A stretch of 64,000 nt of DNA from Arthrobacter sp. Soil764 (GCF_001428075.1 NZ_LMSI01000001.1:349512-413511); one strand, 5' to 3'. Counted from the first letter of the stretch, positions 8,287-17,347 are shown. Program-made: numbers and translations. The notes: generated by a model not told the origin, from the sequence alone.

Positions 8287-10392
8287 CTACCGGAGCATTG
8301 ATGGGGGCGGTGCGGGGAACGGGCCGCCGGGGTATTTAGCGGCCGCGGCGTTCATGAGGTGGGCCCACTGGGTGCCTGCGATGTTGGCTCCGTCCAAGCC
8401 GGCGTAGTACTTCCCGTTGATGGTGATGTGCTCATTTGCCCATTCCGGCCCGAATCCCTTGTAGCTTCCGAACCATGAGGCGGTGGCGATGCCTGTGGTG
8501 GCGCCAACGGTCCAGGTCTGCGTGTGTCCGTCGGTGGTGCCGGTTTTGGCGAAGATGTCGTGATCCTTGTTCACAGGGATGTTATAGCCGGACCCTATGG
8601 TCAGGACCGGTTGGAGGGCGTAGGTGACACCGGCGGCAACCTCAGGATCGATGGTCTGCGTGCAGTCCGCGGGCGGCACCGGATAGTTGTGTCCCTTGGG
8701 CCCGGTGACGCTCTCCAGGGCAACCGGGGAGCAATGGACTCCGCCGGCGGCGAAGGTGGCGTACGCGGTGGCCATGTCCAGCGGCGCCACATCCTGCGTC
8801 CCGATCAGATTGGCGATGCTGGACAGGTCGTAGGGCTTGTTGGTGTGCCCGTTCTTGACTCCGGCTGCCGTGGCCATTTTCTGGATGTTGCAGAAGTCCA
8901 GTCGCGTTGCTGACTGGAACGTGATGGTGTTGATGGAGCGGTAGAGGCCTTCGAGCACGCTCATCGGGTAGTAGTGGTAGGGGTCGTCATTGGGCAGGGG
9001 CGTCTGGCCGAGCGCAGGATCGTAGGACCCGGTAGTGGTGCCGCAGCTGTTTTTCCAAGGGAATCCGGCTTTGTAGATGCGGACGGAGCCGTCCAGCCGG
9101 GTGGCCATGGATCGCCCGGAATTGAGCCACTCGGCGAAGACAAACGGTTTCATGGTGGAACCGATCTGGAAGCCGCCGGCACCATGGAGAGGCTTGCCCC
9201 GGCTGTCCGTTTCCGGAAGGGTGAGGTTGCCGGTGTAGTGTCCGGGCCCCGGCGCCGGGCTGTAGATGGTGTTCTGGGCCATGGTCAGGACCTTGCCGGT
9301 GCCGGGCTGCACGCTGACAAGGGCTGCCCCGCGCTGCAGCGGGTCCGTGGGGGGAAGTGAGGCGTTGACCTGTTCCTGTGCCACCCTTTGCAGCTCCGGG
9401 TCCAGGGTGGTGTGGATGGTCAGCCCGCCCTGGTACAGCAGTTTGCGCCGTGCAGCCTCGTCGGGACCAAAGGCGGGATCGTTCAGGATCAGGCGTTGGA
9501 CGTAGTCGCAGAAGTACGGTGACGTGGCCACGGCGCATCCTTGAGCCGACGGCTGGACGTCCAAGGCAAGGGGTGCGGCAATCGCCTTGCGGTGCTGGAC
9601 TGTGGAGATGTAACCCTGGTGGAGCATTTGGTCCAGGACTTCATTTCGCCGGGCCACCACATGGGCCGGTTCAGTGAGCGGATCGTAGTACCCGGGCCTG
9701 TTGACCACTCCTGCCAGGGCGGCTGCCTGGGGAAGGCTCAGGGCGCTTGCGGGAACGCCGAAATACTCTTTGGCTGCCATCTGGACGCCGTAGGCTCCGT
9801 TGCCGAAATAGACCAGGTTCAGGTAGCCCTGAAGGATCTGGTCCTTGGAGTATTTGTCCTCCAGTGCGACGGCGAGCTTCATCTCCCGAAGTTTGTCGCC
9901 GATGGTCCTGGCGGCGCTGGGCTTGACCTCGTCCGCCCTGCCGCTGGATATCAGCGACTGTATGAGCACGTTCTTGACGTACTGCTGGGTGAGGGTGGAC
10001 GCGCCCTGCCGGCCGCCCTGGACGTTCACATAGAGGGCCCGGAGGATGCCGGTGGGGTCGATGCCGCCGTGCTCATAGAAGCGGGAGTCCTCGATGGCCA
10101 CGATCCCTTGGCGCATGAAGGGTGATATCTGTTCCAGGCGCACCGGCTCCCGGTTCTGTGAATAGAACCGTGCGATGACCGATCCATCTTTGGCCAGCAC
10201 TTGGGACTTCCTGGCCGGCGGGTCCAGATCGAGATCAGAGGGGAGTTGATCGAAGAACCTGCCGGATGCCGCGGTCACGGTGGAGCCCAGTGCCGCGGCC
10301 GGGGCCAGGAGCCCGGCGACCAGAAAGCCGCCGATGACGCAGGCCGCAATGAAGCCGGCAGCCTTTTTCAACATGGTGTCCATAAGAAGCAT
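8287..10392 (-). CDS. Class A penicillin-binding protein (transglycosylase/transpeptidase)
   Basis: A 701-residue bifunctional peptidoglycan synthase. An N-terminal membrane anchor spans about 8-35. The glycosyltransferase 51 domain has catalytic Glu101 in EDSRFYEHGG and GASTLTQQYVKN at 130-141. The transpeptidase domain has SxxK at Ser412-Lys415 (GSTMK), SxN at 486-488 (SIN) and KTGT at 616-619. It polymerises and cross-links lipid II outside the membrane. ATG at 10392 follows AAGGA; two further in-frame ATGs (10383 and 10374) are possible starts. No PASTA domain is present. Confidence 0.93.
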   Translation of the reverse strand: MLLMDTMLKKAAGFIAACVIGGFLVAGLLAPAAALGSTVTAASGRFFDQLPSDLDLDPPARKSQVLAKDGSVIARFYSQNREPVRLEQISPFMRQGIVAIEDSRFYEHGGIDPTGILRALYVNVQGGRQGASTLTQQYVKNVLIQSLISSGRADEVKPSAARTIGDKLREMKLAVALEDKYSKDQILQGYLNLVYFGNGAYGVQMAAKEYFGVPASALSLPQAAALAGVVNRPGYYDPLTEPAHVVARRNEVLDQMLHQGYISTVQHRKAIAAPLALDVQPSAQGCAVATSPYFCDYVQRLILNDPAFGPDEAARRKLLYQGGLTIHTTLDPELQRVAQEQVNASLPPTDPLQRGAALVSVQPGTGKVLTMAQNTIYSPAPGPGHYTGNLTLPETDSRGKPLHGAGGFQIGSTMKPFVFAEWLNSGRSMATRLDGSVRIYKAGFPWKNSCGTTTGSYDPALGQTPLPNDDPYHYYPMSVLEGLYRSINTITFQSATRLDFCNIQKMATAAGVKNGHTNKPYDLSSIANLIGTQDVAPLDMATAYATFAAGGVHCSPVALESVTGPKGHNYPVPPADCTQTIDPEVAAGVTYALQPVLTIGSGYNIPVNKDHDIFAKTGTTDGHTQTWTVGATTGIATASWFGSYKGFGPEWANEHITINGKYYAGLDGANIAGTQWAHLMNAAAAKYPGGPFPAPPPSMLR

Positions 10393-10443
10393 GCAAAAAG
10401 ATTTCCTTGTCGTGTCGTCAGGGAGTGCGTGCGCGTCTCTTGG

Positions 10444-10455
10444 GCAATAGTTGGC
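10444..10455. promoter_or_regulatory. GCAATAGTTGGC element in the PBP/lipoprotein divergent promoter
   Basis: This 12-mer is identical to the segment starting at 4981, which is the right arm of palindrome copy 1. It lies about 50 bp upstream of the PBP start and may be a degenerate site of the same regulator. Confidence 0.35.
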
Positions 10456-10557
10456 AACGTGCAAACAACGCTATCTTCCTATCTGAAGCCGCAGGCCATT
10501 TTTCGGTTACGGGAGGGCAACGATTCGGAAAAAGCTGATGGGATGCTTCAGAAGCTG

Positions 10558-10571
10558 TTGCGTAGGCGCAA
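10558..10571. promoter_or_regulatory. TTGCG-N4-CGCAA palindrome, copy 3
   Basis: Half sites flank TAGG and are followed by CTGCTGCG. It sits in the 255-bp gap between the divergent PBP and lipoprotein genes, 76 bp before the lipoprotein start. Confidence 0.55.
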
Positions 10572-10647
10572 CTGCTGCGCCACACTGAGGAAGACGCTAA
10601 AGCGGGCGGGGCGCATTGGAAGGGATCAGGCCAAGGAAAGGAACATC

Positions 10648-11112
10648 ATGAAACCCACCCACGGCACCATCGAATTCTTCCGCTTCCTGCCGGTCCTGGT
10701 GGTTGCAGCTCTCCTGATGGCCGGCTGCTCCAACCCTGCTGAAGGGGACCGCGACCCTGTTGCGCTCGGCTCCGACCTGAACTTTGCGGGGCTGGAGCTG
10801 CGAAGCGTTCTGCTGGTGACATCAGGGCAGGATGAACCCGCCCGTGTCCTGGGGACGATCATCAACACCACGGCCACGGATATCGAGCTGATCCTGGCCG
10901 ACTCCGACGAGCAGGTGCCGGTCAAGATCCCGGCCAACGGGAACCGGGAGTTTGACCAGACGCCCGTCATACTCAACAGCGCCCCGGAAGCTCCGGGGGC
11001 ACGGGCTGACCTGAGCGTGAGTGTGAAGGGGCAGGAAACCATCATTAATGTCCCCATCCAGAATGGGACCTTTGACCAGTACCGGCCCTATATCCCTTCT
11101 GCCAGCCCGTGA
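10648..11112 (+). CDS. Secreted lipoprotein of unknown function
   Basis: A 154-residue protein with a clear lipoprotein signal: basic and hydrophobic N-terminus, then lipobox LMAGC with the lipidated Cys at 27. The mature part looks like a small beta-rich domain (LRSVLLVTSG, DQTPVILNS). ATG at 10648 follows AAGGAAAGG. The HtrA-like protease lipoprotein starts 21 bp after its stop, so the two form an operon, and this protein may be its envelope partner or substrate. Confidence 0.8.
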   Translation: MKPTHGTIEFFRFLPVLVVAALLMAGCSNPAEGDRDPVALGSDLNFAGLELRSVLLVTSGQDEPARVLGTIINTTATDIELILADSDEQVPVKIPANGNREFDQTPVILNSAPEAPGARADLSVSVKGQETIINVPIQNGTFDQYRPYIPSASP

Positions 11113-11133
11113 TGCCCATAGAGGAGGTATCCC

Positions 11134-12198
11134 ATGAGGTTTGGACTCTGCGCCGCGGCCGGAGTGACGGCGGCGGCACTGACATTGACGGGCTGCACCG
11201 GCACCCCGGCACCGTCGCCCGGTTCCTCGTCGTCCGCCGCTTCCCCGGGCGCTTCGCAAGCACAGTTGGCGGACGGTGGAGGGTTGCCTGCGGTTCCCGG
11301 TGTAGTCAGGGAAGTCGAGCCTTCCGTCGTCACCATCCGGACAGCCATCGGCCTGGGTAGCGGGGTTATCTATCACAGCGACGGATCGATCGTCACGGAC
11401 GCGCACGTGGTGGAGGACCAGCAAAAACAGCCATTCAAGAACGTCGGGGTCCAGTTCGCTGACGGCTCACAGTCCCAAGGCACCATCATCGGTGTTGACG
11501 ACGTCACGGACCTTGCTGTCCTGAAGGTTGACCGCACCGGCCTTCCGGCCGCAAAATTCGCTGCATCCGATCCCGAGGTGGGTTCGATGACCGTGGTCAT
11601 CGGAAGCCCGCTGGGGTTGGAGGAAACCGTCACTGCCGGCATCGTCTCCAGCCTGCACCGGAACATGCCGCCGTCGAAGGAATCGCCTCACGGTGCCATC
11701 GATCTGCTGCAGACCGATGCACCGATTTCCCCCGGTAATTCGGGCGGTGCGGTTGCGGATTCAAGCGGCCAGGTGATCGGCCTTTCCGAGGCGTACCTTC
11801 CACCCAGCACGGGAGCCGTGGCCATCGGGTTCGTTACGCCGTCTTCCACGGTTACCGACGTTGCGGACCAGTTGTTGGCAAGCGGGTCGGTCAAACATGC
11901 GGCCCTCGGCGTGGTCCCCACCGACATCACGCCACAGTTGGCACAACGGTTCTCCCTGCCTGCGACGGCCGGGGCATTGATCGTGGGTGTTTCCCAGGGA
12001 AGCCCGGCGGAGCAAGGCGGCATGAAGCCGGGTGACATCATCACCAAGTTCGCCCAAACGGAGATTGGAAACGTGACCGACCTGCTCGCGGCCCTCAGGA
12101 AGCAGGACCCCGGGCAGCAGGTGGACGTCGTAGTGCAGCGCGGCTCTAAGCCACAGACCCTGCACATCACGCTGGGAGACCTGGCAGGAGATCGCTGA
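11134..12198 (+). CDS. Lipid-anchored HtrA/DegP-like serine protease with PDZ domain
   Basis: A 354-residue envelope protease. The lipobox LTGC puts the lipidated Cys at 21, followed by a Ser/Pro-rich linker to about 50. The trypsin-like domain shows the triad His91 (TDAHVV), Asp126 (TDLAVLK) and Ser203 (GNSGGA). A C-terminal PDZ domain (about 255-350) includes GSPAEQGGMKPGD. Most actinobacterial HtrA proteins are anchored by a transmembrane helix, so the lipoprotein anchor is less usual. The start follows GAGGAGG. It likely does envelope protein quality control. Confidence 0.92.
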   Translation: MRFGLCAAAGVTAAALTLTGCTGTPAPSPGSSSSAASPGASQAQLADGGGLPAVPGVVREVEPSVVTIRTAIGLGSGVIYHSDGSIVTDAHVVEDQQKQPFKNVGVQFADGSQSQGTIIGVDDVTDLAVLKVDRTGLPAAKFAASDPEVGSMTVVIGSPLGLEETVTAGIVSSLHRNMPPSKESPHGAIDLLQTDAPISPGNSGGAVADSSGQVIGLSEAYLPPSTGAVAIGFVTPSSTVTDVADQLLASGSVKHAALGVVPTDITPQLAQRFSLPATAGALIVGVSQGSPAEQGGMKPGDIITKFAQTEIGNVTDLLAALRKQDPGQQVDVVVQRGSKPQTLHITLGDLAGDR

Positions 12199-12339
12199 GC
12201 CGGCAATATCGCCGCATTTTTGGGTACCTTTCCTGGCGAGAGTATTTGTGCCGGAGCTGCAGGCCTGCCGCGCCCTATTGTGGAAGGCGGGCAGGCCGTG
12301 CTTGGGACGGAGCCAGGATGACGAAGGAAAGAAGCTGCG

Positions 12340-13545
12340 ATGACTGCTGCCACCCGGAATGCGCCTCAACGCACCATCAGGTTCGGGTTTGCCTTCATTG
12401 GGGTTCTGCTCATTGCCGTAAACCTTCGGGTTTCCTTTGTCAGCGTGGGTCCCGTCCTGGCCAACATCAGCAGCGATCTGGAACTGTCCAATCCGGCAGC
12501 AGGATTTCTCACCGGCCTTCCGCTCATCTCGTTCGCGGTCTTCTCACCCGTCGCGCCCGCTTTCGCCGGCCGCTTGGGGCTGGACCGGGCGCTGTGGCTG
12601 TCCCTGCTGATCCTCGCCTCGGGCATTGTGCTCCGATCCCTGCCCGTGCCCGGCTTTATCTGGGCAGGCACAGCCACGCTTGGGCTGGCCATCGCCTTCC
12701 TGAACGTCCTGGTACCTTCCCTGGTGAAGCGGGACTTCCCGCTGAAAGTCAGCCAGGTCACCGGCAGTTACACCGCGGCCCAGGCAGCCTTCGCCGCCGT
12801 CGGGGCCGCAGTGGTTGTTCCCGTGGCCCAAACTTCCCCTGCCGGCTGGCGGCTTGCGCTCGGCGTGTGGGCGGGTCTGGCCATAGTCGCCATGGCTGTC
12901 CTCCTGCCGTTCCTGCGCAGGCCGGCCCCAACCGGCACGCACTCCACCACCCGAAAGGCCGCGTCCTCCTACCAATCGCCCTGGACTTCATCGCTGGGAT
13001 GGCAGGTGACACTCTTCATGGGACTGCAGTCGGTGGCCTTCTACGTGTTGATGGCGTGGCTCCCCACCATTGAGCAAAGCCAAGGCGTCCCAGCCACAAC
13101 TGCAGGCATCCATTTGTCCGTCTTCCTGCTGGTCAGCGTCTTTGCAAGCCTCGGAACAGGGGCAGTGCTTCACCGGGGGCGGGACCAACGGCTCACAGCC
13201 TCTGCAGGCGCCGTCCTCACCTTCATGACGTTCCTTGGGCTGGCCCTTGCCCCTGACCTCATACTCCTTTGGGTCCTGCTGGGAGCCATCGGCTGCGGGA
13301 GCCTCATCGTCATCGCCCTGTCGCTGTTCAGCCTCCGCACGCGGGACCACCCCCAGGCGGCAGCCATGTCAGGGATGGCCCAATCCGTTGGCTACGGCCT
13401 CAGCGCCATAGGCCCCGTCTTGTTCGGCGGTCTGCATGACCTCACCGGTTCCTGGACTGTCCCGCTCATCACCATCGCCGCGGCCATGGCCGTGCTGACC
13501 CTCATTGGCTCGCTTGCAGGACGTGACCGCGTCATCGGCGGTTAG
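12340..13545 (+). CDS. MFS transporter, CynX/NimT-like
   Basis: A 401-residue carrier with about 12 hydrophobic helices. The N-terminal LLIAVNLRVSFVSVGPVL segment is characteristic of the cyanate-transporter-like (CynX/NimT) branch. Annotated members carry cyanate, nitroimidazoles or other small molecules; the substrate here is not deducible. It appears monocistronic, with no regulator beside it. Confidence 0.85.
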   Translation: MTAATRNAPQRTIRFGFAFIGVLLIAVNLRVSFVSVGPVLANISSDLELSNPAAGFLTGLPLISFAVFSPVAPAFAGRLGLDRALWLSLLILASGIVLRSLPVPGFIWAGTATLGLAIAFLNVLVPSLVKRDFPLKVSQVTGSYTAAQAAFAAVGAAVVVPVAQTSPAGWRLALGVWAGLAIVAMAVLLPFLRRPAPTGTHSTTRKAASSYQSPWTSSLGWQVTLFMGLQSVAFYVLMAWLPTIEQSQGVPATTAGIHLSVFLLVSVFASLGTGAVLHRGRDQRLTASAGAVLTFMTFLGLALAPDLILLWVLLGAIGCGSLIVIALSLFSLRTRDHPQAAAMSGMAQSVGYGLSAIGPVLFGGLHDLTGSWTVPLITIAAAMAVLTLIGSLAGRDRVIGG

Positions 13546-13562
13546 CTGGCGCCAGGAGAGGA

Positions 13563-13757
13563 CTAAGCGCTGTAGCGGGAGTTTGGGCACCCCGGAGTGA
13601 GGCATTCAAGCGAGGCCAGTTTCCATCTCTCCACTGATTCCCGGTCCCGGTTATCGCCCACCCGCTCCCACACTGGATAGGCTGTTTCGCCGCACACCGG
13701 ACAGTCGGCTGCGAAAGCGCGCATCTCTTCCGCCGAGAATTCCCGCTGCTCTTCCAC
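13563..13757 (-). CDS. Small zinc-ribbon-like protein
   Basis: A protein of up to 64 residues with CPVC followed about 30 residues later by a CLTPGC pair, a spacing suited to binding one zinc. No function is recognised. GTG at 13757 has GGAGG almost abutting it; an internal ATG (MRAFAAD) preceded by GGAAGAG is an equally good start. It converges on the MFS gene with 17 bp between stops. Confidence 0.6.
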   Translation of the reverse strand: MEEQREFSAEEMRAFAADCPVCGETAYPVWERVGDNRDRESVERWKLASLECLTPGCPNSRYSA

Positions 13758-14077
13758 TCCTCCATGCTAAGTCCGGCAGGCCCGGGTCACAGCGGAATCA
13801 CCCAGAAAAGGCGGCCCCTCAACCATGTGACCTGCGCACCACAACTCCTCCGTTTAGGTTCTTGCGGGCACGCAACAGTTGCGTAAAAATAAGAGTGTGA
13901 TACCCGGGTAATGATCCCCGGCTGGGGGTGCAGAGACATGCCGGCATGGGGGATCTACCCGAACAAGTCCTGCTCGTTCCGCCCGGCGGCGGAAAGCGGC
14001 CCGACGGGCCCGCGGGAGAGCAATAGCTTTACTGGGGGACGCGGTCTGATCTGCCATATCGCGAAGGAGTATTTCCA
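13758..14077. other. 320-bp intergenic region upstream of the ACS-type MFS gene
   Basis: No convincing gene is seen. It contains the fourth TTGCG-N4-CGCAA site at 13862-13875, and an overlapping dyad at 13870-13884 with arms ACGCAAC and GTTGCGT around one base. Together these give three alternating half sites just upstream of an AT-richer tract (TAAAAATAAG). A regulated promoter for the downstream transporter is the likeliest content. Confidence 0.6.
13862..13884. promoter_or_regulatory. TTGCG-N4-CGCAA palindrome, copy 4, with an extra GTTGCGT arm
   Basis: Half sites TTGCG and CGCAA flank GGCA. The right half also pairs with the following GTTGCGT, so three half sites occur within 23 bp. The site is about 200 bp before the MFS start. 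Confidence 0.6.
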
Positions 14078-15427
14078 ATGGCACAGAGCGTTAAGTCAGC
14101 AACGGCAGTGGGCAATGCGCGGTGGAAGCGGCTGATTCCCGTCGCCATCGTGGTCTACATCATCTCGTTCATGGACAGGACCAATATCGGGTTCGCCCTG
14201 AACGGACTCCATAAGGACCTGGGCATCGACGCCGCCCAGCAGGGCCTGGCTGCAGGCATCTTTTTCATCGGCTATCTAGTCCTGCAAATTCCAGGCGGGC
14301 ACCTCGCCGAGCACTGGAGCGCCAAGAAGTTCGTTGGAATCATGGTGCTCATATGGGGCGTCCTGGCCGTTCTTTCCGGATTCATCCAGGATTTCACCCA
14401 ACTCCTCGTGGTGCGCTTTTTCCTGGGCGTTGCCGAAGCCGGTATCTGGCCGGCGATCCTTGTCCTGATCAGCCACTGGTTCCCTGCCGCGGAGCGGGCG
14501 CGGGCCTACGCGTTCTGGATGATGAACATTGCCATCGCGTCGATCATAACGGCGCCACTCTCCGGCTGGATTCTTTCCTTCTCGGACTGGCGCTGGCTGT
14601 TCATCATCGAGGGTATTTTCCCGTTCGTCATCGCCGCACCCCTGTGGTGGGCCCTGATCGCCGACCATCCCCGCGAGGCCTCATGGTGCTCTGTCCAGGA
14701 GCGTGAGTACATCGAGAGGGGACTTGCTGAAGATGCAAAGGCACATCCCCAGCAGGAGAAGCTGGGCCTGCGCCACGTGGTGTCCAACTCGGTGGTGTGG
14801 CGGCTGACCCTGGTGTACTTCCTCATCCAGATTGGCTTCTACGGCATCAATATCTGGCTCCCGCACGTGATCAAGACGATCACCTCCGGATCCTCCATGG
14901 AGGTGGGGCTGATCACCGCCATTCCGTACGTGTTGGCCATGGTGGGCCTCTGGTACAACGCCAAGGCAGCCGACCGCTCGGGCCGCTACTCCACCCACGT
15001 GCTGCTGTCGATGGCAGTGGGGGCTGTTGCCTTGGTTGTCTCGGTAGCAACCGGAGACAATATGCCCATCCTTGCGGTCGCCCTGATCAGCATTGCCGTC
15101 GCCGGGGCCCTGGCCTACGACGGTCCCTTCTGGGCGTCAGCGTCCCGGGCCATGCCGGTGGCCGTCGCCGGCACGGCCATGGGGCTGATCAATGCGGTGG
15201 GCAACCTCGGCGGATTCGTCGGACCGTACGTTGGCGGTTTTCTGCAGGACGTCACCCAAGGCAGCTTCCTGGCCACGTCCGTCTTCCTGGCATGTTGCCT
15301 GCTGGCCGCGGGCCTGGTGATGCTGACACTGCGGCGCAGCGGTGACAGGCCGCTGTCACGTGACCGGCTGCAGGAAGCCCATGCCGGAGAGGCAGCGGCA
15401 GAAGCAAGCAGGAAGAGGACATCCTGA
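14078..15427 (+). CDS. MFS transporter, anion:cation symporter (ACS) type
   Basis: A 449-residue 12-helix carrier. The N-terminal block FMDRTNIGFA and the helix 4 region FFLGVAEAGIWPAI are hallmarks of the ACS subfamily, which moves organic anions such as tartrate, hexuronates, phthalate or 4-hydroxyphenylacetate. ATG at 14078 follows GAAGGAG. The palindromic sites upstream suggest substrate-responsive control. Confidence 0.88.
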   Translation: MAQSVKSATAVGNARWKRLIPVAIVVYIISFMDRTNIGFALNGLHKDLGIDAAQQGLAAGIFFIGYLVLQIPGGHLAEHWSAKKFVGIMVLIWGVLAVLSGFIQDFTQLLVVRFFLGVAEAGIWPAILVLISHWFPAAERARAYAFWMMNIAIASIITAPLSGWILSFSDWRWLFIIEGIFPFVIAAPLWWALIADHPREASWCSVQEREYIERGLAEDAKAHPQQEKLGLRHVVSNSVVWRLTLVYFLIQIGFYGINIWLPHVIKTITSGSSMEVGLITAIPYVLAMVGLWYNAKAADRSGRYSTHVLLSMAVGAVALVVSVATGDNMPILAVALISIAVAGALAYDGPFWASASRAMPVAVAGTAMGLINAVGNLGGFVGPYVGGFLQDVTQGSFLATSVFLACCLLAAGLVMLTLRRSGDRPLSRDRLQEAHAGEAAAEASRKRTS

Positions 15428-15451
15428 CAGATGCACTGCCCCGGACGATGA

Positions 15452-15482
15452 CGGGCTATGCCGCAATGTGCGGCATGGCCCG
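15452..15482. terminator. Bidirectional hairpin between convergent genes
   Basis: A 13-bp stem with a single G-U type mismatch (CGGGCTATGCCGC against GCGGCATGGCCCG) and loop AATGT lies between the MFS stop and the HPt-like gene stop. The T-tract is weak. Confidence 0.55.
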
Positions 15483-15491
15483 CCGCCGTCT

Positions 15492-15899
15492 TTAGGCAGC
15501 CCCGGAGGCGATGAGTCCGCCTGCCAGTGACACAGTTGTCTCTTCGGCACACCCCGTAATGGGGCCGAGGTGCCGGCTGGCCAGCTCGGGCAGCGCAGTT
15601 GCGGCGGTTCCCTGCTCCGCCACGTCACCCAGCGAGCCCTGTAGCTGGATTGCCATTCCTGCAAGCCGTTCAGCGCCTACCATCTGGGACGAAATCTTGA
15701 GGCTGAGGACTGCGTCCATGGCCAGCCCATGGTCCGCGGTGAGCAGGCCCGTACGCAGCTTTTGGATTCGGAGCGGCAGTTGGGCCAGGAAGCTCTCAAG
15801 GAAGAGGAGCCACCCCTCATCGTCATCGAGCTCGGCCCGCAACCTGGCAAGCACGGCCGGATCGACGAGGAGCCGCCCGGGATCATCACGCTGATTCAC
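15492..15899 (-). CDS. HPt-like domain protein lacking the phosphoacceptor histidine
   Basis: A 135-residue protein with the helical layout of a histidine phosphotransfer domain: FLESFLAQLPLRIQKLRTGL, then the position of the AHxLKGSS motif read as V64-L65-S66-L67-K68-I69-SS, then VGAERLAGM. The phosphorylated His is replaced by Leu65. It could be a phosphorelay inhibitor or scaffold rather than a relay. GTG at 15899 follows GAGGAATAA. No sensor kinase gene is adjacent. Confidence 0.6.
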   Translation of the reverse strand: MNQRDDPGRLLVDPAVLARLRAELDDDEGWLLFLESFLAQLPLRIQKLRTGLLTADHGLAMDAVLSLKISSQMVGAERLAGMAIQLQGSLGDVAEQGTAATALPELASRHLGPITGCAEETTVSLAGGLIASGAA

Positions 15900-16049
15900 T
15901 TATTCCTCATTTTCCAGCAAGTCTTTCCACAGAATTCGATCAAGAGCTGATCAGCTTCGGCACAGGGCCTTTACGATCAGGATGTGCCGTCCGGTGCACC
16001 TGGCCGGCAGCGAACTTGGCTGCCACGACGATTCTGGGGATCGATAGCC

Positions 16050-17282
16050 TTGTTCAACTCCATAAAGACACGCTTCGCGGCGGTTGCTGCAGGCCTGGGC
16101 ATCGCCCTGGCCATGACAGTGGTTCAGCCCGCGGCCGCCCAGGCAGCTGCGGGACAAATCGCCTTGAGCCCCGCGACGGGGCCGGCCGGATCCTCCATCA
16201 CGGTCACCGGCAGCGGCTTCAAAGCCTCCACCACCGGAACCGTGATCATCGGTTCGGCCACCTTCCCCTTGAAAACGACGTCGACCGGTGCCTTCAGCGC
16301 CCCGGCCACTATCCCGGCAACGGCCACAGGCAGGGTCACCGTGACTGCCAAGACCTCCTCCGTCCAGGGCTCGGCCGTGTTCACGGTGACCGTGCCGGCC
16401 CCGGCCGTGCCGGGCGTCAGCACTGCCAAACTCCGCTTCGGGGCTGCGACGGCGGGAGGCCCCCTGGCCGGCGCCGAGCTGGATGAAGTGGCGGTCCTCG
16501 CCGGTGAAGCCCCGTCCAGCGTGTTGTTCTACGAGGACTTCGCGCAGCCTGCACCGATTACCGAGATGAACGCTGTCCGTGCTCGCGGCGCCGTACCCCT
16601 TGTCACCTGGGAGCCCTGGTTGTGGGGTGGGGGAGTAAACCAGCCGGCCTACAGCCTTGACCGGATCACTGCCGGCGATTTCGATCCGTACATCATTCAG
16701 TGGGGCCAGTCGCTGGCCTCCTGGGGTTACCCTGTCCAGCTGCGGCTTGCGCACGAAATGAACGGCGACTGGTATCCGTGGGCCGAAAGCGTCAACGGCA
16801 ACCAGCCCGGGGATTATGCCGCGGCCTGGCGGCACGTTCACGACCTGGTCGCGGCCCAAGGCGCCGGCAATGTGTCGTGGGTCTGGAGCCCCAACGTTCC
16901 GTACTACGGCTCCACCGACTTGGCCGGGCTGTATCCCGGAGCGGGGTACGTGGACATCGTGGCCCTGGACGGCTACAACTGGGGAACTTCCGCCTCCTGG
17001 AGCGGATGGATCTCCGCGCAGGACCTCTTTGCACCGGGCATCGCCCAGCTGAGGGCCCTCGCTCCGGGCCTGCCCATCCTCATTGCCGAAACGGCGTCGA
17101 GCGAAGCCGGCGGCGACAAGGCCGCGTGGAACTCGGGGCTGGTTTCCTACCTTGCGGCGCAACCCGATGTCATGGGTTTCGTCTGGTTCCATATGCAAAA
17201 GGAAACGGACTGGCGGATCAACAGCAGCAGCGCCTCCGCCGCGGCCTTCAAAACCGCCCTGCAGCTCCGGCGCACGTCCTAG
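16050..17282 (+). CDS. Secreted glycoside hydrolase family 26-like enzyme with N-terminal Ig-like domain
   Basis: A 410-residue exported enzyme. TTG at 16050, after GGGGA, gives a compact signal peptide (NSIKTRF, then a hydrophobic stretch ending near AQAAA at 34); the open frame extends further upstream without a sensible signal. An IPT/Ig-like beta domain spans about 35-117. The catalytic domain has acid/base Glu236 in AHEMNGDWYPW and nucleophile Glu347 in LIAETAS, matching GH26 (mannanase/lichenase clan A). It would cleave a beta-mannan or related glucan outside the cell. The adjacent glycosyltransferase suggests a role in polysaccharide turnover. Confidence 0.82.
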   Translation: MFNSIKTRFAAVAAGLGIALAMTVVQPAAAQAAAGQIALSPATGPAGSSITVTGSGFKASTTGTVIIGSATFPLKTTSTGAFSAPATIPATATGRVTVTAKTSSVQGSAVFTVTVPAPAVPGVSTAKLRFGAATAGGPLAGAELDEVAVLAGEAPSSVLFYEDFAQPAPITEMNAVRARGAVPLVTWEPWLWGGGVNQPAYSLDRITAGDFDPYIIQWGQSLASWGYPVQLRLAHEMNGDWYPWAESVNGNQPGDYAAAWRHVHDLVAAQGAGNVSWVWSPNVPYYGSTDLAGLYPGAGYVDIVALDGYNWGTSASWSGWISAQDLFAPGIAQLRALAPGLPILIAETASSEAGGDKAAWNSGLVSYLAAQPDVMGFVWFHMQKETDWRINSSSASAAAFKTALQLRRTS

Positions 17283-17303
17283 CCGGTGGTTCCGGCCATC
17301 CGC

Positions 17304-17338
17304 CGCTGGCCCGGACCTTGCTCCGGCCCGGGCCAGCG
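17304..17338. terminator. Hairpin between convergent GH26 and LAxTG genes
   Basis: An 11-bp perfect stem, CGCTGGCCCGG with CCGGGCCAGCG, and a 13-nt loop. There is no T-run, so terminator function is probable rather than certain. Confidence 0.45.
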
Positions 17339-17347
17339 CGGACGGCA

